From Ascidiimonas sp046199005 (GTDB lineage Bacteria > Bacteroidota > Bacteroidia > Flavobacteriales > Flavobacteriaceae): 64,000 bases of DNA. Below the pieces are notes generated by a model. It had not been told where the DNA came from. It was given only the letters and a program-made list of their open reading frames with translations, and did no database searches. The stretch lies in NCBI GenBank assembly GCA_046199005.1, contig CP176050.1, forward strand, positions 3,658,001 to 3,722,000, read 5' to 3'. The position numbers and the translations under genes are program-made. This document shows positions 19,036 through 29,175 of the stretch, in pieces. Position 1 is the first letter of the stretch, and every line of letters starts with the position of its first letter.

Positions 19036-19181
19036 GAGTATGTTTTTTTAAATTCCGTATTTAGCTTTAAATTTAAGTAATAAATTGTACAATTCTTTTT
19101 TGGCAGAAATACAACAAAGCTCATGAAAATAGTGTGCAAACGTTTTCGTAACTTTACACTAGTCTACAAATTCTTTTAATT

Positions 19182-20942
19182 ATGAATACGTCTTACGAAA
19201 GTAATCCAATATTGGATAAGCTTCCGGATCACTTAAAGCAGTTTATCAAACCTCAGGACTATGAAGAGTACTCTGCAATTGATCAGGCAGTTTGGCGCTA
19301 TGTGATGCGAAAAAATGTAGATTATTTAAGTAAGGTAGCACACAAATCGTATCTGGAGGGATTAAAGAAAACCGGAATTTCTATCGATCAAATCCCTAAT
19401 ATGTATGGGATGAATCGTATTTTAAAAGAGATTGGATGGGCTGCTGTCGCCGTTGACGGATTTATTCCACCAGCAGCTTTTATGGAGTTTCAGGCCTATA
19501 ATGTATTGGTCATTGCTTCAGACATAAGACAACTTGAACACATAGAATATACACCTGCTCCAGATATAATTCATGAAGGTGCAGGTCATGCTCCTATCAT
19601 AGCGAATCCTGAGTATGCAGAATACCTAAGACGCTTCGGAGAGATCGGTTGTAAAGCAATTTCCAGTGCCAAAGATTACGCCATGTACGAAGCAATAAGG
19701 CATTTAAGTATTATTAAGGAAGCTCCCGGAACTCCGTTAGAAGAAATTGAAAAGGCAGAGAAGCATATCGAAGAACTGCAGAATGATCTTGGAGAACCCA
19801 GTGAGATGTCTTTAATACGAAACCTTCACTGGTGGACGGTAGAATACGGGCTTATTGGCACTCCGGAAAATCCCAGGATCTATGGCGCAGGCTTGTTATC
19901 TTCAATTGGTGAAAGTGCCTGGTGTATGACAGATAAGGTAAAAAAATTGCCCTATAGCATTCAGGCTACCTATCAATCTTTTGACATCACAAAACCGCAA
20001 CCACAACTTTATGTTACCCCTGATTTTGCGCATTTAAGTCTGGTGCTGGAAGAATTTGCCAACAGAATGGCTGTAAGACGCGGAGGACTTGAAGGATTGC
20101 AAAAACTGATCAATTCGGAAGCGCTGGGCACTGTAGAATTCAGTACAGGCCTACAGGTATCAGGTGTTTTTACAGATGTCATCGCTCATGAAGGCAAACC
20201 TGTATATATTCAAACCACTGGAAAGACTGCTTTGTCGTATCGGGAAAAAGAATTGGTGGGCCATAGTACTTTACATCACTCAGATGGCTATGGAAGTCCG
20301 GTTGGAAAATTAAAAGGTATCAATCTGACTATAGAAGACATGAGTCCTCGTGATTTGAGAGCTTATGATATTTATGAAGGAGAGATCGTAAATCTGGAGT
20401 TTGAAGGCGGTATTACGGTTTCAGGAAAAATTATTACAGGTACTCGAAATCTACAGGGAAAAATAATCCTCATAAGTTTTAAAAATTGTACCGTGCGTCA
20501 TGGTGAACGTATACTTTTTAAACCGGATTGGGGTGTATACGACATGGCAGTAGGAAAAGAAATTGTTTCTGCGTTTAGCGGACCCGCAGATCACAGCAGT
20601 TTTGATCTCATCACTCATGTTCCGGAAGAGACCACCATCAAAGTAAAAAAATCTGCAAAACGTATAGAACTTGAAGCTCTTTACCAACAGGTAAGAGATT
20701 ACCGGAACGGCAAGAACAAAACTATTTCAAGACATAAGGTATTTGAACAGTTACAAGAAAATCATAGAGAAGACTGGTTACTGTCTATCGAACTTTACGA
20801 ACTTGCACGCACTAACAAAGATGACGATTTTGCTGAGGAAATTGCGGCTCATTTAGAAACAGTAAAACAGTTGAGACCCGATGTAGGACATTTAATTGAT
20901 GGCGGGATTGCATTAGTTGATAGTGAAGCACAGACAGCGTGA
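19182..20942 (+). CDS. Phenylalanine-4-hydroxylase-type aromatic amino acid hydroxylase, long form
   Basis: 586 residues. The iron site is complete: H131 and H136 in PDIIHEGAGHAP and E221 in WWTVEYGLIG, matching the two-His one-Glu facial triad of pterin-dependent hydroxylases. Phenylalanine to tyrosine is the likely reaction. Between H136 and E221 there is a longer charged helical insert than in short bacterial enzymes (about 270-300 residues). After about 330 comes a further domain of some 250 residues, with GFEGGITVSG-like beta motifs and a helical tail, that short enzymes lack. This long form is typical of Flavobacteriia. No pterin carbinolamine dehydratase gene is adjacent. Confidence 0.9.
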   Translation: MNTSYESNPILDKLPDHLKQFIKPQDYEEYSAIDQAVWRYVMRKNVDYLSKVAHKSYLEGLKKTGISIDQIPNMYGMNRILKEIGWAAVAVDGFIPPAAFMEFQAYNVLVIASDIRQLEHIEYTPAPDIIHEGAGHAPIIANPEYAEYLRRFGEIGCKAISSAKDYAMYEAIRHLSIIKEAPGTPLEEIEKAEKHIEELQNDLGEPSEMSLIRNLHWWTVEYGLIGTPENPRIYGAGLLSSIGESAWCMTDKVKKLPYSIQATYQSFDITKPQPQLYVTPDFAHLSLVLEEFANRMAVRRGGLEGLQKLINSEALGTVEFSTGLQVSGVFTDVIAHEGKPVYIQTTGKTALSYREKELVGHSTLHHSDGYGSPVGKLKGINLTIEDMSPRDLRAYDIYEGEIVNLEFEGGITVSGKIITGTRNLQGKIILISFKNCTVRHGERILFKPDWGVYDMAVGKEIVSAFSGPADHSSFDLITHVPEETTIKVKKSAKRIELEALYQQVRDYRNGKNKTISRHKVFEQLQENHREDWLLSIELYELARTNKDDDFAEEIAAHLETVKQLRPDVGHLIDGGIALVDSEAQTA

Positions 20943-21015
20943 TTATCCTGAAGCGTTATAAATAAAGGTGTTAAAAGCTCCAAATAGAATCATGAGGTTT
21001 TTTTTGATCGCTTCG

Positions 21016-23070
21016 TCACTCTATTAAAGACACCTGGAAGTCCAATAACTTCTTTTTTACGTTAAAATACAGCAAAGACATAACTATTGGATACTCATTT
21101 AAGGTCGTAAACAATACATTAAGGTTGTTCTCATCATAGGTATCTCTACTGAAATATACCCATTTTTTTGAAATGTATTTTTCGAATATTTCCTTACTGC
21201 TTTTTGAAATTATATGCTGATAGCTTTCGTGTTCTAAAAGATCATGAATTTGCTGCTTTAGTTGCTTCTCCAGGCTTTCTATTCTCCCAAAGTTTCTAAC
21301 GATTTCATCAAAAGGAGTGACGGTAGCTGTGAAAGATAATGATGATGAAAGTTCGTTAAATACCTTTAATTTATCCTCCCATTCCCGGTCAAAACCAAAA
21401 AACTCATCATACAATTTTATCAACTCTTCAGATTTGCCTTTTCCTTTTGCCTTGCTGTTAAAAAATACAAATATCTTTTTATCATTTTCTCTTAGCTCAT
21501 CTTCTAAACCGGCAAGACTTGCCCTGAGTTCTTTTAATAATGAAAAACTTTCCTTTCGTTTGTACTTTTTACCGTCGTAATCAAACGTTTTCACATCATA
21601 AACCCTTTCCGATATCTGTTTGATCGTTTCAATATCGGCTCGCAAAGATAGTTCGGTAAACTTAAGATCTGTCATTTCATCTGAGAACAACGCTTTCAGA
21701 TCATGTACCGGAATTGTTTGTTCGATCGTTTTCCCTAGATCAAAATAAATAGGATTGCCCTGATCGTAGTACGAATTATAAATTTTAGAAAACGAATTAG
21801 CTTCGAAATCTTTGATAAAAGCCGACTCAAAGCTTTTGAAGGAAAATTTTTGGATTTCCCCTTCATAATTAACAGTTGAAAATAATAACGTTGTAAGCTG
21901 TTCGCAAAGTGCTGTTGCATTGCTGAAGATACTCATGGCCAGATGACTCCCTTCTTCCTTTTTCTCTTCGGCGACTTTCTCAAGATGTGCTATACGTTCA
22001 TCAACACCTGGGTGTGAAGCCCATTGATCTTTAATTACTAACTTGGATTTATTAAATTTATTAAGTTCTTGATAAGAAATGCTTGGTAAACCATTTGATA
22101 TTGGGAGTTCGCTATCCTTCGCCAGATAATCAATCACCATACGCTGCTCCGCATAAATATTCGAGCTCTGTAGATTTTCGTGTATTCGTCCTTCATAAAA
22201 CCCTATGACCGAATTATAGGCATATTCTGCCATTCCCATACGAAGTAACGATTCTTTAAGCGGATGGTATCCGGTAATTTGTGCGGCAATTTCATCTGCA
22301 TGAAATTCCATTTCTCTCGATAATCCCATGTAACTAAGGTTCACCACCGTGTAAAGTTTTTGAAGTATAAATTGAATTCCTCTGATAACCCCACTGGCGA
22401 GATAGGCAACAAATGAAAATATTCCGCTGGAAGCAGCAAAATTTCCCAGCAATTTTTCATAGGATTCATTGTCGTAAAGCATATTGTAAATGATCTGGTT
22501 TACATTATAAACATAGCTTCCCACAGTCATAGTTTTTTGAGAAAAATGACCAAATTCATGCGATAAGATCGCTTTTAATTCGACATCGGTAATACTGTTA
22601 ACCAGGCCCATTCCTATCATTAGGTTTTTGCGAACCGGGAGAATCATGCTCCAGAAATTAGAGTCGTAAAAAACGGAAGCGTTTACCTCGGGAGAGAGAT
22701 AGACCTTCTTAGGAAAATCTGTGCCCACTTTTTTTACAATTTCATCTATAAGTTCAAATAATCTGGGTTGCTCTTCCCTACGAATTTGTGTGAGCATGGA
22801 ATAATCGACCTTATTGGACTTAAAAACAAATTTTACCAGAAAAAACAAGATAATAAGCCCAAAACCTATAACGCCCACACCCAAAACAAGCATAAAAAAT
22901 GATGGTAATTCTACAATCATTTTGATTCCTCCATAAATACATAATGCGGTTAAACCCATAGCCAATACCAAGAGCAAAAAGTAAGCAAGAATAAATAATA
23001 CGATAGAGAGAATTGCTTTTTGAGACTGGCGCCTGAAAGACGCAGATACCTGAATATGATCTTTAATCAT
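21016..23070 (-). CDS. M48-family membrane metalloprotease
   Basis: 684 residues. Two N-terminal membrane helices lie at about 20-45 and 55-85 (ILFILAYFLLLVLAMGLTAL, FFMLVLGVGVIGFGLIILFF). The zinc motif is AILSHEFGHFSQKT, with the downstream glutamate in MEFHADEIAAQITG as third ligand. Two more hydrophobic stretches follow the HExxH. The last 300 residues are a charged helical extension not found in HtpX-size members. Likely role is membrane-protein quality control with the active site in the cytosol (family knowledge). Monocistronic. Confidence 0.9.
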   Translation of the reverse strand: MIKDHIQVSASFRRQSQKAILSIVLFILAYFLLLVLAMGLTALCIYGGIKMIVELPSFFMLVLGVGVIGFGLIILFFLVKFVFKSNKVDYSMLTQIRREEQPRLFELIDEIVKKVGTDFPKKVYLSPEVNASVFYDSNFWSMILPVRKNLMIGMGLVNSITDVELKAILSHEFGHFSQKTMTVGSYVYNVNQIIYNMLYDNESYEKLLGNFAASSGIFSFVAYLASGVIRGIQFILQKLYTVVNLSYMGLSREMEFHADEIAAQITGYHPLKESLLRMGMAEYAYNSVIGFYEGRIHENLQSSNIYAEQRMVIDYLAKDSELPISNGLPSISYQELNKFNKSKLVIKDQWASHPGVDERIAHLEKVAEEKKEEGSHLAMSIFSNATALCEQLTTLLFSTVNYEGEIQKFSFKSFESAFIKDFEANSFSKIYNSYYDQGNPIYFDLGKTIEQTIPVHDLKALFSDEMTDLKFTELSLRADIETIKQISERVYDVKTFDYDGKKYKRKESFSLLKELRASLAGLEDELRENDKKIFVFFNSKAKGKGKSEELIKLYDEFFGFDREWEDKLKVFNELSSSLSFTATVTPFDEIVRNFGRIESLEKQLKQQIHDLLEHESYQHIISKSSKEIFEKYISKKWVYFSRDTYDENNLNVLFTTLNEYPIVMSLLYFNVKKKLLDFQVSLIE

Positions 23071-23213
23071 GAACTATAAATTATATTTTACTACACCATG
23101 AAAGTGCTGAATACTATTTATCAAAAACTAAACTTACTATATTCCATTCGTTATTCAAAAAGCAAACTGTAAATACAAGAAATCTTAGATTAGTAACAGC
23201 CCTACAAGAAAAG

Positions 23214-23633
23214 TCATCCGTAAAACTGTTCTTCATCTACAACCAGGGTTGTAAGTTCTACAATATGACCATCAGGATCAAGAGTATACAATGAATGAAA
23301 ATAATAATGATCTTTCAACTCATAAGATAATCCCAACTTGTCATATAAAGACCTGGCCCTTTGAAAATTCTCGTTAGATACATTAAAAGCAAAATGATCT
23401 ATTCGAATTGCTTTTACAGGCGTACTTTCTTTGGATACAGAAGCAGGAAATAAGGCGACTCCTGATTTTCCAGACATCATGAATATTGGGTACTCTTTCC
23501 ATTTTGGCATTTTATATTTTTTCAGTCCAAGCACTTTACTGTACCAGGTAGCTGACACTTCCATATCTGCCACGTAAAAAGCAACATGATCTAAAAAATT
23601 TATTTGAAAACTTGTCTCTGACATCGTATTCAT
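23214..23633 (-). CDS. VOC/glyoxalase-fold metal-binding protein
   Basis: 139 residues. Two beta-alpha-beta-beta-beta modules: LDHVAFYVADMEVSATWYSKVLGL with the first-strand His, and IDHFAFNVSNENFQRARSLYDKLGL, ending DPDGHIVELTTL with the C-terminal glutamate ligand. Fits glyoxalase-like dioxygenases or isomerases; the substrate is not predictable. Starts at either of two methionines (MNT or MSE, 3 codons apart) are possible. No operon partner. Confidence 0.85.
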   Translation of the reverse strand: MNTMSETSFQINFLDHVAFYVADMEVSATWYSKVLGLKKYKMPKWKEYPIFMMSGKSGVALFPASVSKESTPVKAIRIDHFAFNVSNENFQRARSLYDKLGLSYELKDHYYFHSLYTLDPDGHIVELTTLVVDEEQFYG

Positions 23634-23937
23634 CTTTATAAGTTATGGAGGTAACCTGAAGAAACGCAATATTTCTTCTAAAACCACACTCGAAATTGTA
23701 AAATCAATACATTATTTGATTTTAACATAGCCATTTTACGAAGGGCGGGTAAAAATTACCTTTTCATTTTATACACTTTTTTTTAAAATACACACCTTAA
23801 ACAAAATTGCGGTTTGTTTAATAAAGATAATAGCTAGAAAATTATAAGATTTTCGATATAGTAATTGGCTTATAACAAAGCATTTATAATTTATTAATAA
23901 ATTTTTCTCAGGGCAGATTGCTCGTTTACAGCATTTT

Positions 23938-24115
23938 CGGCATCATAATTGCCGTATAAAAATCGATCTCAGATTTGTAAGCAGCATACAAATACCCATG
24001 ATCATCAGTTAGCAAACCTATGCTACCTGGGATCGGCCTTTTTAAACAATATCATTCTTAAGTTTTGGGCCGATACCATCCCCGCACGATTTTAAAGTCT
24101 GGCGGGGTTTTTTTA
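23938..24115 (+). ncRNA. Candidate structured small RNA
   Basis: A gene-free 585-base gap (23634-24219) lies between divergently oriented genes, yet contains four consecutive stem-loops ending in a strong + strand terminator that serves no + strand ORF. Stems: CGGCA/TGCCG (23938-23954); ATTTGTA/TACAAAT (23973-23993); ATCGGCC/GGCCGAT extended by TGG/CCA across a 1x1 mismatch (24028-24078); and the terminator hairpin. Total length is about 150-200 nt. This pattern is what an independent small RNA looks like. 6S-type RNA of Flavobacteriia is one candidate class, but I cannot match its consensus by eye. No clear TAnnTTTG promoter was found. The 300 bases further left are AT-rich with nothing else recognised. 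Confidence 0.45.
24080..24115 (+). terminator. Strong terminator ending the candidate small RNA
   Basis: Stem CCCCGC / GCGGGG with a 16-base loop, followed by seven or more T. It is GC-rich against an AT-rich background. No + strand coding sequence lies upstream in the intergenic region. Confidence 0.8.
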
Positions 24116-24219
24116 TCTATACTGTTCCTTTGAGCTTTTATAATACTGTATGTAACACATAATCTATTGCCTTATTCACCTGGTTTTTTTGTTTAAACCA
24201 CTTTGTTTATATTCGAAAT

Positions 24220-24894
24220 ATGAAAAAATATGTCCTTTATTTCTGCCTACTTTTTACTGCAATAATTTATGCACAAGAAGAACTGTTTCATGATGAAACT
24301 TTTAAAGATAAAAGCTTTTTTGAATTTACTCTTACTCTTAAAAAAGCAATTCAAGATAAGAACCCGGAAGTTTTAAAAACAATTCTTGCCGACTCTGTAG
24401 AAGACGGATTTGGAAATTGCGGATACTGTGCGAAATCAGCATTTATCAACAATCATTTTGGCCCAGATCAAAAGAATCATTGGTGGAATGTTTTGAAAAG
24501 CACCATACGATTTGGATTCGCAAGAGTAGAAAAAGAAGGAGCTACTTATTTTCAAGCTCCTGCATGGTATCAAAAGTATGATAGTGAAAAAGAGTTGGTC
24601 ATTCTCGGGGAAAATGTAAATGTGCGAAAAAGAGCAAGCGTGAAGGCCGAGGTTATAGATCAACTTAGTTTTACAAAAGCAGCTTGTTTTTGCGGTATTG
24701 AATATACAACAGAAGAAACTTATGTTGCATCAGACGGATACCAGTGGGTTCAAATCACGCTGCCCGATGGAAGGAAAGGATATATCGTCACAGATTTCTC
24801 TTCTTTGGGAGATGCATATTACAAAGAACTATCCGTAGAAAAAATAGATGGCGAATGGAAAATCACCTCTTTTTTTAATCCTGCGGGTTGTTGA
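24220..24894 (+). CDS. Secreted SH3b-domain protein
   Basis: 224 residues. Signal peptide (KKYVLYFCLLFTAIIYAQ), a helical N-terminal half with a cysteine pair (DGFGNCGYCAKSAF), then a bacterial SH3 domain at about 125-195 (LGENVNVRKRASVKAEVIDQL, WVQITLPDGRKGYI). It ends GEWKITSFFNPAGC. SH3b domains bind cell-wall peptides or other proteins. The architecture (uncharacterised DUF plus SH3b plus closing strand) recurs in Flavobacteriia but has no assigned function. Confidence 0.8.
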   Translation: MKKYVLYFCLLFTAIIYAQEELFHDETFKDKSFFEFTLTLKKAIQDKNPEVLKTILADSVEDGFGNCGYCAKSAFINNHFGPDQKNHWWNVLKSTIRFGFARVEKEGATYFQAPAWYQKYDSEKELVILGENVNVRKRASVKAEVIDQLSFTKAACFCGIEYTTEETYVASDGYQWVQITLPDGRKGYIVTDFSSLGDAYYKELSVEKIDGEWKITSFFNPAGC

Positions 24895-24926
24895 ATATGT
24901 TTCTTAATTCAGTTTAATAAATTCAT

Positions 24927-25550
24927 TTAAAAGCCTTTCATAGGTATTTCCTCAAGCATCTGTTCATTTTTGAGTATTTCTCCATTGTATTCCAACGTCC
25001 AGCCTAAAGAATTGGTCAGCACATAAAATTTAGACAGTTCACTAAGGAGTCGGTTTTGGGCATTCTTCTCTAAGTTAGAAGCTTTTATCTTCTTTCTGAG
25101 GGCGGCTTTTACATTTTCCTTGATGAGATTGTAATCTTCCGCAGCAAACGGGTTTAAATAATCGGCGGTAACATCATAATACTCGAATTCCGGAAAGATC
25201 TTCAATTGCGGTTTGGGTATTGAAGTGATTCGCAGCGTCTTCTGCAAACTATCTACTTCGAATTCTAAGGCATTCAGATCATACATTACCTGTACCTCTG
25301 CATTTACAACTACTAATGCTGTTTTTTCTGCAGAAATGAAGTTTCCAAAAATTTCTTTCGCATCCTTATACTTATAAACTTCGGTAAAACTTCCTTCGGT
25401 AACCAGAAGTTTATTCACATTGGCTACCTGTTCTTTGATTAGCTGCGAACTCTCAGCTAATACTCTAGACCGAGATGCATCTTTTTCACATTGCCTGAAA
25501 ATCAGAAGACAAAGAAGAGTGATAATTACTCCAAACAGGATTTTGCGCAT
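24927..25550 (-). CDS. DUF4230 membrane-anchored protein
   Basis: 207 residues. An N-terminal membrane anchor (ILFGVIITLLCLLIF) is followed by a periplasmic region with TEVYKYKDAKEIFGNFISAEKTALVVVNAEVQVMYDL. In this family this part is a lipid-like or SPFH-type mixed fold. It continues FPEFEYYDVTADYLNPFAAEDYN. Unknown function. It is the last gene of the alaS-GSCFA-DUF4230 run; the gap to the GSCFA gene is about 50 bases. Confidence 0.85.
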   Translation of the reverse strand: MRKILFGVIITLLCLLIFRQCEKDASRSRVLAESSQLIKEQVANVNKLLVTEGSFTEVYKYKDAKEIFGNFISAEKTALVVVNAEVQVMYDLNALEFEVDSLQKTLRITSIPKPQLKIFPEFEYYDVTADYLNPFAAEDYNLIKENVKAALRKKIKASNLEKNAQNRLLSELSKFYVLTNSLGWTLEYNGEILKNEQMLEEIPMKGF

Positions 25551-25603
25551 AAGGGGAGTTTTCTTTTAAATTACGAATTATTTGATCCTTCTCTCAACAA
25601 AAT

Positions 25604-26551
25604 CTAAAATTTCATAAAAGGATATTGCTCCAGTAACTGGTCAATTCTTTTTTGCAGAGACTCTTTGAATTGTTTATGTGCTTCGCTATCAGCATCAAAG
25701 GGTCGATGAGCCAATCCTGATTGAATAGCATCTATTTCCTTCATTACAGTCTCAACCTTCGGGTCTATCCATACTTTGTTGAATTGTTCCCAGATGTAAC
25801 GAACAGCAGTTTTATTAGGATGAATCATATCTTCCATATAAAAACGATAGTCTCTTAATTCGTCCATCAATAGTTCGTATGCTGGAAAGTAGTGTTTTTT
25901 CATTCTAGGGGCTACCACTTCATGTACGGCTGATATCAAATGCGCTTTACTTCGCTGATTTTCTACAAACCCGTCTTTTAAATGACGAACCGGCGAAATG
26001 GTATAAATAATACTAGCCTGTTGATTTACTAATCGGATCAGGCTTTCAACACTATCAAGAATTTCTGCGATCTCATTTACACTCAATATTTCTTTTAAAA
26101 ACTCAGACTGTGGTATTTTGTGACAATTGGCTACAGGCTTGTCTGTTTCAATATGACGGTAGATCCAGGATGTACCTAGTGTAAATATGATATGAGTTGC
26201 AGATTGTATGAACGCTGCTAAACCCCTGAGCGTCGCGTTTAATTTTTGGAGCATCTCTTCCGGGTCTGCATTACTCCATTGCGAATGTATTTCGAAACAA
26301 TGCCATCGCTCATTGTGAAACAAAAGGTCGTTTATCGTATAGACATCTTGATTCACTGCCCGGGTAATCAGTTTTTCAATAGCCAACGGATGAAAAATCA
26401 CTCCAAAAGGATTGCTTAGGGTCTCAAACTTATAATGCCCTAACTTCTCTCCTATATGGTCTGAAAAACAAGAACCCATAAGCAATACCTTTGATGCATA
26501 GTTGAGCTTGTCGATCGCCGGATGCAAGGGTATTTGAGTTCTAAATTTCAT
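25604..26551 (-). CDS. GSCFA-domain protein
   Basis: 315 residues. It opens with the family signature: KVLLMGSCFSDHIGEKLGHYKF, then NPFGVIFHPLAIEKL. It continues THIIFTLGTSWIYRH and YTISPVRHLKDGF, and closes YFPAYELLMDELRDYRFY and MIHPN. The set of Ser, Asp/Asn and His blocks is that of a GDSL/SGNH-like hydrolase fold; an esterase or acyl-hydrolase activity is likely but the substrate is unknown. It follows alaS by 11 bases and is almost certainly co-transcribed with it. Confidence 0.92.
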   Translation of the reverse strand: MKFRTQIPLHPAIDKLNYASKVLLMGSCFSDHIGEKLGHYKFETLSNPFGVIFHPLAIEKLITRAVNQDVYTINDLLFHNERWHCFEIHSQWSNADPEEMLQKLNATLRGLAAFIQSATHIIFTLGTSWIYRHIETDKPVANCHKIPQSEFLKEILSVNEIAEILDSVESLIRLVNQQASIIYTISPVRHLKDGFVENQRSKAHLISAVHEVVAPRMKKHYFPAYELLMDELRDYRFYMEDMIHPNKTAVRYIWEQFNKVWIDPKVETVMKEIDAIQSGLAHRPFDADSEAHKQFKESLQKRIDQLLEQYPFMKF

Positions 26552-26562
26552 CTATTATTTTA

Positions 26563-29175
26563 TTAAACGACGTAGGCTTCTGCACGAGAAAGTGCCTTGG
26601 GAATACCTCCTGGGTTCTTACCTCCTGCCGTTGCGAAAAAGGGCTGACCGCCACCGCCACCATGAATAAGCGTGCCTAACTCGCGTACCACCTTTCCGGC
26701 ATTATAATCTCGGGAAGCTACCAGCGATTTACTTATATAACAAGTAAGCATTACTTTTTCGCCATTGCGTGAAGCAAATAATAAAAACAGGTTATCCTGT
26801 TCATTTGCCATTTCAAAAGCTAGGTCTTTAATCGCAGATGCATCGAGATCTACCTCGGTGGCTAAAAAATTTACCCCATTTATTTCTTTAAATTGAGACA
26901 TCAATGTCCCTTTAAGATTTTTTGCCTTCTCTTTCAACAAACTTTCAACCTGCCTCCTCAAACTTTCGTTTTCTTCCTGTAAATTTTGAATCGCTTTTAT
27001 CGGTTCTTTCGGATTCTTGAGCAAGCTCTTAACTTCGCCAAAAGCAGTGGTTTGATCGTCAAAATATGAAATTGCGGCATCCCCTGTAATCGCTTCAATT
27101 CTTCGAATACCAGCCGCTACGGCACCTTCTGATTTTATGATAAAATGCCAGATATCCTGAGTAGTGGGTACATGAGTTCCCCCGCATAATTCTGCCGAAT
27201 TACCAAAACGGATCATTCTTACCTCATCCCCATATTTCTCCCCGAACAGGGCAATCGCACCTTCTTCGATCGCTTTCTGATAAGAGATGCTTCGGTTCTC
27301 CTGTAATGCTAAACCTTCACGAATTCTGGCATTGACAAAATTTTCAACCTGACGCAGTTCTTCCGGAGATACTTTGGTAAAATGAGAAAAATCAAATCGT
27401 AAATAACCGCTGTGAACCATCGAACCTTTTTGTTCTACATGAGTCCCTAAAACACTTCGCAATGCCTGGTGCAACAAATGGGTAGCTGTATGATTGGAAG
27501 CGGTGCGCCTTCGTTGTTTCGCGTCTACCACAGCTTCGAATGTCTGTTCTACATTTCTGGGAAGGCTTTTGCTGTAATGTACAATGAGATTATTCTCTTT
27601 CTTTGTATCTACAATATAGGTAACGCCACCATCTTTGGCTTCCAGGTAACCTTTATCACCTACCTGCCCCCCACCTTCGGGATAGAAAGGCGTGGTATCA
27701 AATACCAACTGAAACATTTCTCCTTCTCTTTGGGAGGTCACTTTTCGATATTTGCAAATTTTCACCTGAGCCTTCAGGGTGTCGTAGCCTACAAAATTGT
27801 TTTCAGAAATAGGATTCAACTCTACCCAATCATCTGTTGTTACTGATGTAGCAGCTCTTGAGCGGTCTTTTTGTTTCTGCATTTCTGCTTCAAATCCCGC
27901 CTCATCCAGTTTGAGATTACGTTCACGAAGAATAAGCGCTGTCAGATCTTTTGGAAAACCGTAGGTATCATACAACTCAAAAGCTTTCTCTCCACTTACT
28001 GTATCACTATTTGTATCTGCAATAATCTTCTCAAGTAATAACAGACCCTGATCCAAAGTTTTCAAAAATGAGTTTTCCTCTTCCCTGATCACATTGGTCA
28101 CCAGATTTTTTTGTGTCTTCAATTCAGGGAAAGCATCGCTCATTTGATTACTTAGTGTCTGAACCATTTTATAGATAAACGGTTCTTTCGTATTCAGGAA
28201 TGTAAATCCATATCGAATTGCTCTTCTTAAAATACGCCTGATCACATAACCGGCTCCTGTATTCCCAGGCAATTGCCCATCAGCTATGGCAAAAGCTACG
28301 GCTCTTAAATGATCGGCAATCACCCGAATGGCTATGGTCGTTTTTTCATCATTTCCATATTTTATTCCCGTGATTGTCTCAATCTCCCTGATCAAAGGCG
28401 TAAAAATGTCAGTATCGTAATTGCTGGTAACTCCTTGTAATACCATGCACAACCTTTCGAAGCCCATCCCGGTATCTACATGTCGTGCGGGTAACTTTTC
28501 GAGACTTCCGTCTGCTTTACGATTATATTGCATGAAGACCAGATTCCAAATTTCTACCACCTGTGGATGATCTTTGTTCACCAGTGTCTGCCCGGGGACT
28601 TTCAAGCGCTCTTCCTTCGGGCGAATGTCTACGTGGATCTCTGAGCATGGTCCGCACGGACCCTGATCTCCCATTTCCCAGAAATTATCCTTTTTATTGC
28701 CCATGATAATTCGGTCTTCTGGAACTATTGTCTTCCAAAGATCATAGGCTTCCTTATCCATTTTGAGATCGTCTTCTTCTGCTCCCTCAAATACCGAAAC
28801 ATACAGACGATTTCTATCTATATCATAGACTTTTGTCAACAGCTCCCAGGCCCATTCAATCGCTTCCTTTTTAAAATAATCCCCAAAACTCCAATTACCC
28901 AACATTTCAAACATGGTATGGTGGTAGGTATCCATTCCTACATCTTCCAGGTCGTTATGTTTCCCGCTAACTCTCAGACATTTCTGAGTATCGGTCACTC
29001 TTGTGTGTTTAGGAGTCGCATTATTGAGAAAGTATTCTTTAAACTGATTCATTCCCGCATTCGTAAACATGAGGGTAGGATCGTCTTTGATCACCATGGG
29101 AGCAGATGGGACGATCTTATGTTGTTTACTTTCAAAAAATTTTAAAAAGCGTTCTCTTATTTCTTTGGATTTCAT
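26563..29175 (-). CDS. alaS: Alanyl-tRNA synthetase
   Basis: 870 residues, full length. Class II catalytic core at the N-terminus (SAPMVIKDDPTLMFTNAGMNQF, GDYFKKEAIEWAWELLT), tRNA-recognition helices in the middle, and an editing domain with HTATHLLHQAL plus CGGTHVPTT (zinc and editing site). A C-terminal DHHA1-like domain with GGGGGQPFFATAGG completes it. It charges tRNA-Ala. Head of the alaS-GSCFA operon; divergent from the M23 peptidase gene. Confidence 0.98.
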   Translation of the reverse strand: MKSKEIRERFLKFFESKQHKIVPSAPMVIKDDPTLMFTNAGMNQFKEYFLNNATPKHTRVTDTQKCLRVSGKHNDLEDVGMDTYHHTMFEMLGNWSFGDYFKKEAIEWAWELLTKVYDIDRNRLYVSVFEGAEEDDLKMDKEAYDLWKTIVPEDRIIMGNKKDNFWEMGDQGPCGPCSEIHVDIRPKEERLKVPGQTLVNKDHPQVVEIWNLVFMQYNRKADGSLEKLPARHVDTGMGFERLCMVLQGVTSNYDTDIFTPLIREIETITGIKYGNDEKTTIAIRVIADHLRAVAFAIADGQLPGNTGAGYVIRRILRRAIRYGFTFLNTKEPFIYKMVQTLSNQMSDAFPELKTQKNLVTNVIREEENSFLKTLDQGLLLLEKIIADTNSDTVSGEKAFELYDTYGFPKDLTALILRERNLKLDEAGFEAEMQKQKDRSRAATSVTTDDWVELNPISENNFVGYDTLKAQVKICKYRKVTSQREGEMFQLVFDTTPFYPEGGGQVGDKGYLEAKDGGVTYIVDTKKENNLIVHYSKSLPRNVEQTFEAVVDAKQRRRTASNHTATHLLHQALRSVLGTHVEQKGSMVHSGYLRFDFSHFTKVSPEELRQVENFVNARIREGLALQENRSISYQKAIEEGAIALFGEKYGDEVRMIRFGNSAELCGGTHVPTTQDIWHFIIKSEGAVAAGIRRIEAITGDAAISYFDDQTTAFGEVKSLLKNPKEPIKAIQNLQEENESLRRQVESLLKEKAKNLKGTLMSQFKEINGVNFLATEVDLDASAIKDLAFEMANEQDNLFLLFASRNGEKVMLTCYISKSLVASRDYNAGKVVRELGTLIHGGGGGQPFFATAGGKNPGGIPKALSRAEAYVV

